Of a DNA stretch of 15,379 bases, positions 7,014-12,963 are shown piece by piece. Numbering within the stretch: position 1 is the stretch's first letter; the number at the start of each line of letters is the position of its first letter. The stretch spans positions 1-15,379 of the forward strand of contig JAEEIC010000122.1 in NCBI GenBank assembly GCA_016281165.1, given 5' to 3'. The DNA comes from Bacillota bacterium. GTDB taxonomy: Bacteria; Bacillota; Clostridia; Peptostreptococcales; Anaerovoracaceae. The notes below the pieces were generated by a model. The model saw only the letters and a list, made by a program, of their open reading frames with translations. It made no database searches and was not told the DNA's origin. The position numbers and the translations under genes are program-made.

Positions 7014-7259
7014 CTATGCCGGTACGCTGACCGTCCTGAGGACGATGATCTCGTCCACGCTGACGCCCAGAGCGGCAGCCAGTATCACCAGATTGTCCAG
7101 GGAGGGCAGGCACAGACCGTTCTGCCACTTGTATATAGCCTGAGGATTGGCGAAGCCCAGAACGGACTGCAGCTCCCTCACGGAAAGGCCCGCGGCCGCC
7201 CTCAGCCTGGCTATGTTCTGCCCGGTGGCAGAAACGTCGATCACAGGGATCTCCAACAT
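7014..7259 (-). CDS. Small XRE-family transcriptional regulator
   Basis: An 81-aa DNA-binding protein made of a single Cro/C1-type helix-turn-helix (about residues 13-75). NIARLRAAAGLSVRELQSVL gives the first two helices, then FANPQAIYKWQNG (36-48) is the recognition-helix region, with the P-Q-A-I-x-K-W pattern common in short Clostridia XRE proteins, and LPSLDNLVILAAALGVSVDEI closes the domain. There is no sensor or peptidase domain, so any signal must act through another protein or through protein level. GGAGAG lies 8 nt before the ATG. It sits between rtcB (same strand, 52 bp upstream) and the exporter operon (downstream, after a terminator), and could regulate either or itself. Confidence 0.88.
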   Translation of the reverse strand: MLEIPVIDVSATGQNIARLRAAAGLSVRELQSVLGFANPQAIYKWQNGLCLPSLDNLVILAAALGVSVDEIIVLRTVSVPA

Positions 7260-7275
7260 CTCATCTTCTCTCCGT

Positions 7276-7296
7276 TTCCGGCCGCCGCGGCCGGAA
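7276..7296 (-). other. Strong hairpin between rtcB and the XRE gene
   Basis: TTCCGGCC (7289-7296 read on minus) pairs perfectly with GGCCGGAA around the loop GCGGC. No T run follows, so it is at best a partial terminator or an mRNA stability element; read-through from rtcB into the XRE gene is plausible. Its foot lies close to the XRE ribosome site. Confidence 0.45.
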
Positions 7297-7311
7297 GCGG
7301 GTCCGGCCGGG

Positions 7312-8508
7312 TCAGGCCTTGAAATTGAATATGGGCTTTAATATCTCGACGACCTCGACGGTATCTCCTATCACGCTGAGGATATCGTCCATGGACTTGT
7401 AGGCCATGGGAGCCTCGTCTATGGTATCCGCGCTGACAGAGGTAGTGTATATCCCCTCCATCGCCTGCCTGTAGGCTTCAAGATCCAAAGACTCTCTCGC
7501 CTTCGCGCGCGACATGACGCGTCCCGCCCCGTGCGGGGCCGAAAAGTTCCACTCGGGATCGCCCTTTCCGACCGCCAGGATGGACCCGTCCCTCATGTTG
7601 ATCGGTATGAGGACCGTCTGGCCCGCGTGGGCGGCGATGGCGCCCTTGCGCAGTATCATCTCATCCGTGTCGATGTAATTGTGTATGGTATGGAAGGAGG
7701 AGACTGCGCTGAGCCCCGCCCTTTCCATGATGATCATTGCTATGAGCTCGCGGTTCCTTAAGGCGAATCTCTGGCAGATCTCCACGTCGTGCAGGTAATC
7801 CTCGAAGTACTGACCGTACACGCAGCAGAGCTCGTCGGGCACGTCCGTCTCCTTCGCCTGCCATCTGAGCTCGCTCAGGGCCTGCTGGATCTCGCTCTTC
7901 CTTCCCTGCGCCTTGTATGTATCGATGATCTCCTGACGCGCTCTCAGGTATTCCTCCCTGCCGCGGGCGAGCTCGACCGCGAGCCTCTGGTAGTGCTCGG
8001 CGACCTGCTTTCCCAGGTTCCTGGAGCCTGAATGTATCACCAGGTATCTGCCGCCGTCCGCGCCCTCCTCGATCTCGATGAAATGGTTGCCGCCGCCCAG
8101 AGTGCCCAAGGACCTTCTGAGCCAGCTCATCTCCCTGAGCTCTCTGAAGCAGCGCAGCTCCGAGAGCTCGAAGGGCTCGATCCTGCCGGGCCAGACGTTC
8201 ATGCCCGAGGGTATGAAATGACAGGCCTCGTCCACCTTCGCGAGGTCGACGTCCTTTTCGGCCAGCTTCACGGTGTACATGCCGCAGCCTATGTCGACGC
8301 CCACCACATTGGGCACCGCCCTGTCCTTTACCGTCATGGTGGTGCCTATCGTGCAGCCCGCCCCCGCGTGCACGTCGGGCATGATGCGTATGCGGCTGCC
8401 CGCGGTGAACTCCTGGTCGCACATCCTTCTGATCTGCTCTACGGCCCCCTCCTCCGCGCTCACCGCGTAGCAAACAGCGGTATTGAACTTTCCTCTGATC
8501 TCAAACAT
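7312..8508 (-). CDS. rtcB: RNA-splicing ligase RtcB
   Basis: A 398-aa RtcB-family ligase (PF01139), which joins RNA 3'-phosphate or 2',3'-cyclic phosphate ends to 5'-OH ends using GTP and Mn(II). Metal ligands are in place: PDVHAGAGCTIG (44-55), VDIGCGM with C75, LGGGNHF with H142, HSGSRN with H159 and FHTIHNYID with H276. The guanylylated histidine corresponds to H326 in SAPHGAGRVMSR. The length, near 400 aa, is that of the shorter bacterial branch (RtcB2-like). ATG 8508 is chosen because AGGAG lies 6 nt before it; a longer frame to 8604 runs backwards through an intrinsic terminator and is not credible. No rtcA, archease, prfH or rsr gene is nearby. The gene is preceded by a structured leader RNA, so its expression may be conditional. 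Confidence 0.93.
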   Translation of the reverse strand: MFEIRGKFNTAVCYAVSAEEGAVEQIRRMCDQEFTAGSRIRIMPDVHAGAGCTIGTTMTVKDRAVPNVVGVDIGCGMYTVKLAEKDVDLAKVDEACHFIPSGMNVWPGRIEPFELSELRCFRELREMSWLRRSLGTLGGGNHFIEIEEGADGGRYLVIHSGSRNLGKQVAEHYQRLAVELARGREEYLRARQEIIDTYKAQGRKSEIQQALSELRWQAKETDVPDELCCVYGQYFEDYLHDVEICQRFALRNRELIAMIIMERAGLSAVSSFHTIHNYIDTDEMILRKGAIAAHAGQTVLIPINMRDGSILAVGKGDPEWNFSAPHGAGRVMSRAKARESLDLEAYRQAMEGIYTTSVSADTIDEAPMAYKSMDDILSVIGDTVEVVEILKPIFNFKA

Positions 8509-8522
8509 CTTTTTCTCCTGAC

Positions 8523-8560
8523 AAAAAGGCCGCCCGTCCTTCCGATAGCGACGAGCGGCC
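8523..8560 (-). terminator. Intrinsic terminator immediately before the rtcB ribosome site
   Basis: On the minus strand, GGCCGCTCGTC (8550-8560) pairs with GACGGGCGGCC (8528-8538) with one T-G wobble across an 11-nt loop, then TTTTTG. The T run ends only a few bases before the AGGAG of rtcB. A terminator in this place points either to a free-standing leader RNA or to attenuation of rtcB. Confidence 0.85.
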
Positions 8561-8757
8561 CGACCGACACTTATTTTACGCCTGTGACTGTGTACGACCT
8601 TCACCGGCGCCGGCAGCTCCGCTCCGTCCTCCTTTTATTCCATACGAAATACTGCTCTGAGGCGTGTCCGCCGCAGACTGGCAGTATACCGTATTCCGGT
8701 GTGCTAAGCATTGCCGATCTCATTTCTTATCCTTTCACGGGGCCTTCGCCCCTTTCC
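8523..8757 (-). ncRNA. Structured leader RNA of rtcB, unrecognised class
   Basis: This fills most of the 307-bp gap between the ARH gene and rtcB. A good promoter at 8764-8792 would start a transcript near 8757, about 235 nt long up to the terminator. Elements in order on the minus strand are a 5' hairpin GGGGC-GAAG-GCCCC (8739-8752), then a long hairpin at 8642-8694. In the latter, ATACGGTATACTGC pairs with GCAGTATTTCGTAT (one U-U, one G-U), a CAG bulge follows, and UCUGCGGCG pairs with CGCCUCAGA (one mismatch) on a GACA loop, giving about 23 bp in all. A possible long-range pairing is CACCGG (8696-8701) with CCGGTG (8602-8607), closing around that hairpin, and the terminator stem is last. 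I see no T-box sequence (TGGNACCGCG), no known riboswitch core and no T-loop of a Y RNA. It may be a riboswitch-like attenuator or an independent sRNA. Confidence 0.6.
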
Positions 8758-8763
8758 ACGGCC

Positions 8764-8792
8764 AATATATCACAGGGAAGACCGCGGCGCAA
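8764..8792 (-). promoter_or_regulatory. Promoter of the rtcB leader RNA
   Basis: On the minus strand, TTGCGC (8787-8792), a 17-nt spacer, then TATATT (8764-8769) preceded by TGA, giving an extended -10. This is one of the best promoters in the window. It lies just after the stop of the ARH gene, so rtcB need not depend on upstream transcription. Confidence 0.7.
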
Positions 8793-8815
8793 TAAACCCG
8801 GAGTTTAAATCTTCG

Positions 8816-9664
8816 TTACAGCGCGGTCCGCTCCTCGTGCTCCCCCAGCCACCTCTCAAAGGCGAGGACGGTATCGGCGATGACGCTGTTGTGATAGATG
8901 ACGTCTCCCCTGCGGGCGTCGCGCATGAGGAGGAAGGCCTTGTACTGTATATCCTCGGGGATGCCGTAATAGGCCTCGGCGACGGCGCCGGCCATGGCGG
9001 CGATGGTGTCCGAATCTCCGCCGATCGAGATGGCCTTGATTATCACGTCCTCGAAGGACTGCCCCTCCAGGAAGGCCTCTATCGCCTGCGGGCAGGAGCC
9101 CTGACAGCTGACGTCGAAGCGGTAGCCGGGGCGTATCCCGTCCAGCGTGAAGTCCAGCGGATAATAATTATCCTTTATGAACTGCCCGATCTCGTCCTTG
9201 CTCTTGCCCTTCCTGGCCAGGAATACGGCCGCGGCGATCGCCTGGGCGCCCTTTACGCCCTCGGGATGGTCGTGCGTGACCTCGGCCGTGAGCTTCGCGG
9301 CGTGCAGGGTCTCCTCGAGGCTGCCGTACATCCAGCCGGCGGGAGAGACTCTCATCCCGGACCCGTTGCCCCAGCTGTTGTAGGGCTCCCGTTCGCACAT
9401 GTCGAGCCAGAGCCCGAAGCGCCCGCCGTAGCCGGCGTCCGGGAACAGGTGTCCGAAATAGTGCATCGAGTCTATGAGAGCGGTCTTCACGACCTCGTCG
9501 CTGTCGCCGTAGGAATCCATCAGAGCCCTGGCGACGGCCGCGGTCATGACGGAATCGTCCGTCGGGTAACTGTCCTTCCTCAAAAATACGATCTTGTCTG
9601 TCCTCTTCTCGTTGCGGAACTCGTAGCGCGAGCCGCACATATCTCCTATGATCGCTCCAAGCAT
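8816..9664 (-). CDS. ADP-ribosylglycohydrolase family protein (DraG/ARH-like)
   Basis: A 282-aa all-alpha hydrolase expected to cleave ADP-ribose from proteins or nucleic acids, or related O-glycosidic ADP-ribose compounds, with two divalent metals. The family's metal motifs are in order: IGDMCGSRYEF near the N-terminus (6-16), PTDDSVMT (34-41), and GGDSDTIAAMAGAVAEA (215-231). The central GNGSGMRVSPAGW (99-111) and THDHPEG (130-136) match the substrate-loop regions. No targeting signal. ATG 9664 is chosen because AAGGAGG lies 6-7 nt before it; a longer frame to 9787 would cross the upstream hairpin and promoter region. It lies 177 bp after the macrodomain gene on the same strand. The target (arginine, serine, DNA or RNA ADP-ribose) cannot be told from sequence. 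Confidence 0.9.
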   Translation of the reverse strand: MLGAIIGDMCGSRYEFRNEKRTDKIVFLRKDSYPTDDSVMTAAVARALMDSYGDSDEVVKTALIDSMHYFGHLFPDAGYGGRFGLWLDMCEREPYNSWGNGSGMRVSPAGWMYGSLEETLHAAKLTAEVTHDHPEGVKGAQAIAAAVFLARKGKSKDEIGQFIKDNYYPLDFTLDGIRPGYRFDVSCQGSCPQAIEAFLEGQSFEDVIIKAISIGGDSDTIAAMAGAVAEAYYGIPEDIQYKAFLLMRDARRGDVIYHNSVIADTVLAFERWLGEHEERTAL

Positions 9665-9735
9665 GATATGCCTCCTTTTTCTCTTATACAACACGCTCTT
9701 CTCGGGCGGGAAAGGGGCCATTTCCCCGCGCGGCG

Positions 9736-9752
9736 CTTTGAGTATATCAAAG
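9736..9752 (-). promoter_or_regulatory. Inverted repeat over an extended -10, upstream of the ARH gene
   Basis: CTTTGA-N5-TCAAAG is a perfect 6-bp inverted repeat. On the minus strand it contains TGA-TATACT, an extended -10 box. Overlap of a dyad with a -10 element is a common repressor-site layout. A poor -35 and the closeness of the hairpin at 9752-9778 leave doubt. Confidence 0.4.
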
Positions 9753-9778
9753 GGACCGCGGCTCCCGCTCACGGTCCC
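9749..9778 (-). terminator. Terminator-like hairpin after the macrodomain gene
   Basis: On the minus strand, GGGACCG (9772-9778) pairs with CGGTCCC (9752-9758), followed only by TTTGAT. The T run is short, so termination would be partial. It begins about 65 nt after the macrodomain stop. Confidence 0.4.
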
Positions 9779-9841
9779 ATGATACATCCGACCAATTTGT
9801 TTTTTGTCGACTGGCGGTGGACAATTCCGCGGCCGGGACCC

Positions 9842-10768
9842 TTAAGCGCCTATCAGCCTGCTGTAACCGTACTTGAGTATCTGCTCGTTGAATTCCCAGA
9901 TATCGTATATACCGTGCTTCAGGAAATATGTCACGATGATATCGTACCTGCTCGCGCTGCTTAGGGCGATCCCCGCCGCGGCGAAGAAAGGCACCGCCTC
10001 TTCATATGTCAGTCTGAGAGCGAAGGCAAGGCCTACCGCGGTCTCAAGCGAGGGCCTGGCGGAGCCGCCGCTGATGAGCTTGCTCCAGGCGGACCTGCTC
10101 ATATACGCCGCCTTGTAGACAGCCGAAGGCTTGTCGACGCCCTTTTCGGCCATGTAGCGGTAGAGCATGTCGACGAAGCTCTCGCCCTGCCCCGCGATCA
10201 TCTCCTCAAGGGTCCTCGTGTCCTCCGCTCCGGCGGCCCTGAAGCTCCCCTTCACATACGCGTCGAGATCGCCCAGGACCGACCTGGCGATAGCTTCCGC
10301 CGGCCCGCCGTGAAGGACCAGGAAGACCTCCATGTCGGAATAGAGCCGCGTGTACTCGCTTATGGTGACGACCGCGATCTCCAGCGCCTTCGGTATGGGG
10401 AACCTCATGTTCCCCGCGGCGATGAGAGGAAAGGCGGCCGAGCGGCAGCCCAGCTTATCGGCCAGCTCCAGCGAGGAGCGGTAGCAGCTTCTGAGTATCG
10501 CGGCCTCCCCGTTCATCCCGCACGCGTAACGGGGGACACAGGTGTGTATCACATAGCGGGCCGGGATATTGTAAGCCCCGGTGTATACCGCTTCGCCCGG
10601 CAGCAGGCTCCCGGCCTTCTCGCGGCATTCCTTCTCGAAGGCTTCGCCGCCCAGCTCGTGCAGCAGCCTGTCGACCCCCGACCATCCCACGAGCTCGGGG
10701 TTGGTGGAATCGACGACCGCGTCGGCCTCGACAGTCGTTATATCTTTGTATACTACAGTAATGCTCAT
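9842..10768 (-). CDS. Macrodomain protein with HTH-like helical C-terminal domain
   Basis: A 308-aa protein in two parts. Residues 1-165 are a macrodomain, which binds ADP-ribose and often removes it from targets: ITTVEADAVVDSTNPELVGWSG (10-31, here described in pieces) carries the ADP-ribose motif, but the usual VNAAN is VDSTN with D20 at the first asparagine, and GWSGVD (28-33) replaces the glycine-rich GGGVD. FPLIAAGNMRFP (113-124) is the second, diphosphate-binding loop. Residues about 195-305 are helical and XRE-like: AVYKAAYMSRSAWSKLISG, PSLETAVGLAFALRL, then ASRYDIIVTYFLKHGIYDIWEFN, a C-terminal unit I associate with Clostridia macrodomain proteins. ATG 10768 is the first sensible start; the nearest SD (GGAGG) is an unusually distant 15 nt. 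Flanked by the ARH and AlkZ-like genes. Confidence 0.82.
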   Translation of the reverse strand: MSITVVYKDITTVEADAVVDSTNPELVGWSGVDRLLHELGGEAFEKECREKAGSLLPGEAVYTGAYNIPARYVIHTCVPRYACGMNGEAAILRSCYRSSLELADKLGCRSAAFPLIAAGNMRFPIPKALEIAVVTISEYTRLYSDMEVFLVLHGGPAEAIARSVLGDLDAYVKGSFRAAGAEDTRTLEEMIAGQGESFVDMLYRYMAEKGVDKPSAVYKAAYMSRSAWSKLISGGSARPSLETAVGLAFALRLTYEEAVPFFAAAGIALSSASRYDIIVTYFLKHGIYDIWEFNEQILKYGYSRLIGA

Positions 10769-10847
10769 ATGATAGAAGTCTTTCCTCCGCGGCTTTTCTT
10801 CGGCAGGGCCTTCAGGCCGCCGGAACGCTCCGCCCGGCAAAGCCGTC

Positions 10848-11531
10848 CTACCTCAGGAAGCGCCTCACGTCATCGGCCTTTGCCCCGGGCAGGAGCCCGC
10901 AGATATGCTCAAGGACGCGCTCGTACGACTCCTCAGGATCGCGGCTGTACATCGAGGATATATACTCGGCGCCCATGAACTGCTCGGGAGTCGCGTACTC
11001 GGCGATGCCCCAGCCGTACTCCCTGCCGTTCTTATCGGTCTGGTAGACGAAATTGGAGATGACGACGAAGCACTGGGCCTGCAGGCGGTTCACGCAGGTG
11101 TCGAAGCCCCCGCGCCCGCCCTTGCCGTAGCCGCCCAGGGCTTTCAGTTCCTTTGAGAGCAGCGGCCCGCGCGCCTCCACGAGATCGAAGAGATACTTGT
11201 CGCGGCGCTCGGAAAAGCCGTCGTTGTAAAAGCCCTCGTAGTCATAGCCGTCGCGGCGGCAGTTAGCCAGGTCTAAGAACCACTCGCGGCTGACGAAGGC
11301 CGCCTTCTTCTCGAAGAACTTGCCGTAGGCGCAGCCCGTCTTCTGTATGACAGGGCCCTTCCATTCCCAGATGCCCTCGGCGTCGTCGGAGAACCAGACC
11401 TGCGGCGCCGCGTGCTCCTCGATGGAAAAACCGGGCAGCGAATTGGCGAAATACGGCAGTATGCCGTACTCCTCTATCGCCTCCGTAAGGTCCTTCATCG
11501 TGCTGACAGTAAAATCGAATCCCACCTGCAT
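10848..11531 (-). CDS. AlkZ-like (YcaQ-related) protein
   Basis: A 227-aa soluble protein resembling the AlkZ-related group of Clostridia proteins, distant relatives of the AlkZ/YcaQ winged-helix DNA glycosylases (PF06224) that excise alkylated or crosslinked bases. The recognisable block is SLPGFSIEEHAAPQVWFSDD (31-50) followed by WEWKGPVIQKTGCAYGKFFEKKAAFVSREWF (57-85, in pieces) and GYGKGGRGGFDTCVNRLQAQ (134-153). The segment 114-163 has the pattern of a winged helix. I could not find the catalytic Q-x-Q/D pair of true AlkZ, and the protein is about half its length, so glycosylase activity is not established. GGGGAG lies just before ATG 11531. It is the first gene of a same-strand series leading to the macrodomain (79-nt gap) and ARH genes. 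Confidence 0.6.
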   Translation of the reverse strand: MQVGFDFTVSTMKDLTEAIEEYGILPYFANSLPGFSIEEHAAPQVWFSDDAEGIWEWKGPVIQKTGCAYGKFFEKKAAFVSREWFLDLANCRRDGYDYEGFYNDGFSERRDKYLFDLVEARGPLLSKELKALGGYGKGGRGGFDTCVNRLQAQCFVVISNFVYQTDKNGREYGWGIAEYATPEQFMGAEYISSMYSRDPEESYERVLEHICGLLPGAKADDVRRFLR

Positions 11532-11571
11532 GTTCTCCCCGCCGTTTGCCGGCGCAGCCTGTTCTGATATG

Positions 11572-11577
11572 ATGATA
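11572..11577 (-). promoter_or_regulatory. Possible -10 box before the AlkZ-like gene
   Basis: The minus strand has TATCAT about 40 nt before the ATG at 11531, in a small AT-rich patch between GC-rich stretches. No good -35 is visible. Confidence 0.25.
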
Positions 11578-11594
11578 GCGCAGTTACCGCCGCT

Positions 11595-11631
11595 GAAAGA
11601 CGCGCCGGGTCCGGGCTCCCGGATCCGGCGC
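11595..11631 (-). terminator. Terminator-like stem after the solute-binding protein gene
   Basis: On the minus strand, GCGCCGG (11625-11631) pairs with CCGGCGC (11602-11608), and inside it TCCGG pairs with CCGGA around GAGC, with one A-C mismatch between the two stems. The following bases are GTCTTTC, a weak T run. Placed 35 nt after the stop, it likely ends the kinase and solute-binding operon. Confidence 0.5.
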
Positions 11632-11649
11632 TGTCTGACGCTGATTCAG

Positions 11650-11671
11650 AAGTGACAGACGGATGTCACTT
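11650..11671 (-). repeat. Perfect 8-bp inverted repeat over the solute-binding protein stop codon
   Basis: AAGTGACA-N6-TGTCACTT spans the TGA at 11666-11668. There is no T run. It forms a first hairpin just before the GC-rich stem at 11602-11631, so the mRNA would end in two tandem hairpins. Confidence 0.55.
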
Positions 11672-12961
11672 GGTAAAGCTGCCGAAGCCGGCGACGGCCT
11701 CATCGATGCTGAGCGCCCCGCTGCAGAGACCGTAGCAAGCCCTCCTGAGCTGTATGACGGCGTCATCCGTCAGGCCGAATTCCTCCGGCGAAACGGTCCT
11801 TGCTTGGGGAACGGAGCCGAAGGCCGCGTACATGCTGTTGAAGGACAGGTCTTTGGTCGGCGAGACGAGCCCCTTGTTCTGCGCCATCTCGCTCAGCTCG
11901 CGCGACGTGATCAGGAAACGCATGAATTCGTTGGCCATGTCCAGATCCGGGCTCTCCTTATTGACAGAGAACTGCAGGTTCGGCATGTCGAGGAAGAAGG
12001 CTCCCTCGTCAGCCAGGGGAACAGGCGCGAAGGTATACGCGAAGGGGTGGGCGCTGAAGGCCTCGGAGCGGCTCTCGCGCTTCTTCGTGCCGGAAACGGT
12101 ATCTCCTGAGCAGGTCATCATCGGCACGTCGCCTTCAAAGAAGCGCAGGATCACGGCCTCATAATTGTTCTCGATCTCGCCGCAGGCGTCAAGATCCACG
12201 TGGCAGTCCTTCAGGAACTGCGTCATCTTCTCAAGAGAAGTCCGCATATACTCGCCGGCCGAGGGGTCGAGGGCGTTGAGTTTCTTGACGGCGTCCGCGT
12301 CGCCCGCCACGGCCCCGCAGAAGAACGGGTAGACAGTCAGGGTGAAGATAGAGGTCGTCTCCTCTTTGGAGAAGCCCATGATCGGGGACTTGTAGCCCTT
12401 TTCGTAGAACGCGTCGCACACCGCGACCAGCTCTTTATAGGTCGTGGGAACGCTCAGCCCTTCCTTTTCGAACAGATCTTTGTTCACGAGCATGCCGTAG
12501 GTGTTGGAGAAGACCGGCACCATCGGGAGAGAGCCGTCGTCGGTCTTGAGGATGATATTGCCGCGTATGCAGTCCAGATCGAGGCCGAGATCGGGATCGG
12601 CCAGGTCTTCGGCGTGGTCGATGGAAGCTTTATACTGGTCGCGCCCGTACATCCAGGAATAAGTCACGTAGATGTCGGGGGCGTCGTTCCCGTTCAGTAC
12701 CGTCCCTATCATGTTGTTATAGTCGTCCACCTTGGTGAACATCAGCTCCACGTTCGGGTAGTGCTCGTTGAAACGGTCGAATTCCGCCTCCAGCGCCTCA
12801 AAGTTGCTGTAACCGCCGGCAACGCTGATCTGGCTTTTGACGGAGGTATCCAGAGCGGGCTTGAAGCCTTCTGCGGCCGCCGCTTCCTGCTCCTTCCGGC
12901 CGCAGGCGGCCAGGCCCAGGATCATCAGCGCCGCCAAAAACACACACACCGTTTTTTTCAT
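11666..12961 (-). CDS. Extracellular solute-binding lipoprotein (family 1)
   Basis: A 431-aa lipoprotein. The signal peptide MKKTVCVFLAALMILGLAAC ends in lipobox LAAC with lipidated C20, so the protein is anchored outside the membrane. The rest is a two-lobed family 1 (sugar-type) binding protein: FDRFNEHYPNVELMF (about 62-76), NGNDAPDIYVTYSW and later VPVFSNTYGMLVNKDLFEKEG are typical lobe segments. ATG 12961 is preferred over 12967, because GAGAGG is 8 nt before the former and only 2 nt before the latter; using 12967 would add MI and overlap the kinase stop as ATGA. The gene is translationally coupled to the hybrid kinase upstream. No permease or ATPase follows, so a role as ligand-presenting partner of the kinase is more likely than transport. 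Ligand unknown. Confidence 0.9.
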   Translation of the reverse strand: MKKTVCVFLAALMILGLAACGRKEQEAAAAEGFKPALDTSVKSQISVAGGYSNFEALEAEFDRFNEHYPNVELMFTKVDDYNNMIGTVLNGNDAPDIYVTYSWMYGRDQYKASIDHAEDLADPDLGLDLDCIRGNIILKTDDGSLPMVPVFSNTYGMLVNKDLFEKEGLSVPTTYKELVAVCDAFYEKGYKSPIMGFSKEETTSIFTLTVYPFFCGAVAGDADAVKKLNALDPSAGEYMRTSLEKMTQFLKDCHVDLDACGEIENNYEAVILRFFEGDVPMMTCSGDTVSGTKKRESRSEAFSAHPFAYTFAPVPLADEGAFFLDMPNLQFSVNKESPDLDMANEFMRFLITSRELSEMAQNKGLVSPTKDLSFNSMYAAFGSVPQARTVSPEEFGLTDDAVIQLRRACYGLCSGALSIDEAVAGFGSFTK

Positions 12962-12963
12962 GA

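Noticed and set aside
8509..8604. N-terminal extension of RtcB by 32 basic residues starting at 8604
   Set aside because: The extension would translate the intrinsic terminator and lacks a ribosome site, while AGGAG stands 6 nt before ATG 8508, where the sequence begins as other RtcB proteins do.
8523..8757. rtcB leader as a T-box or a known riboswitch
   Set aside because: No TGGNACCGCG T-box, no FMN, SAM, TPP, cobalamin or ZTP core is visible. A Y RNA is not supported either, since no GGTTCRA T-loop is present.
9842..10768. DarTG toxin-antitoxin system
   Set aside because: The macrodomain suggested DarG, but no DarT-like ADP-ribosyltransferase gene is present and the C-terminal domain looks HTH-like, not like that of DarG.
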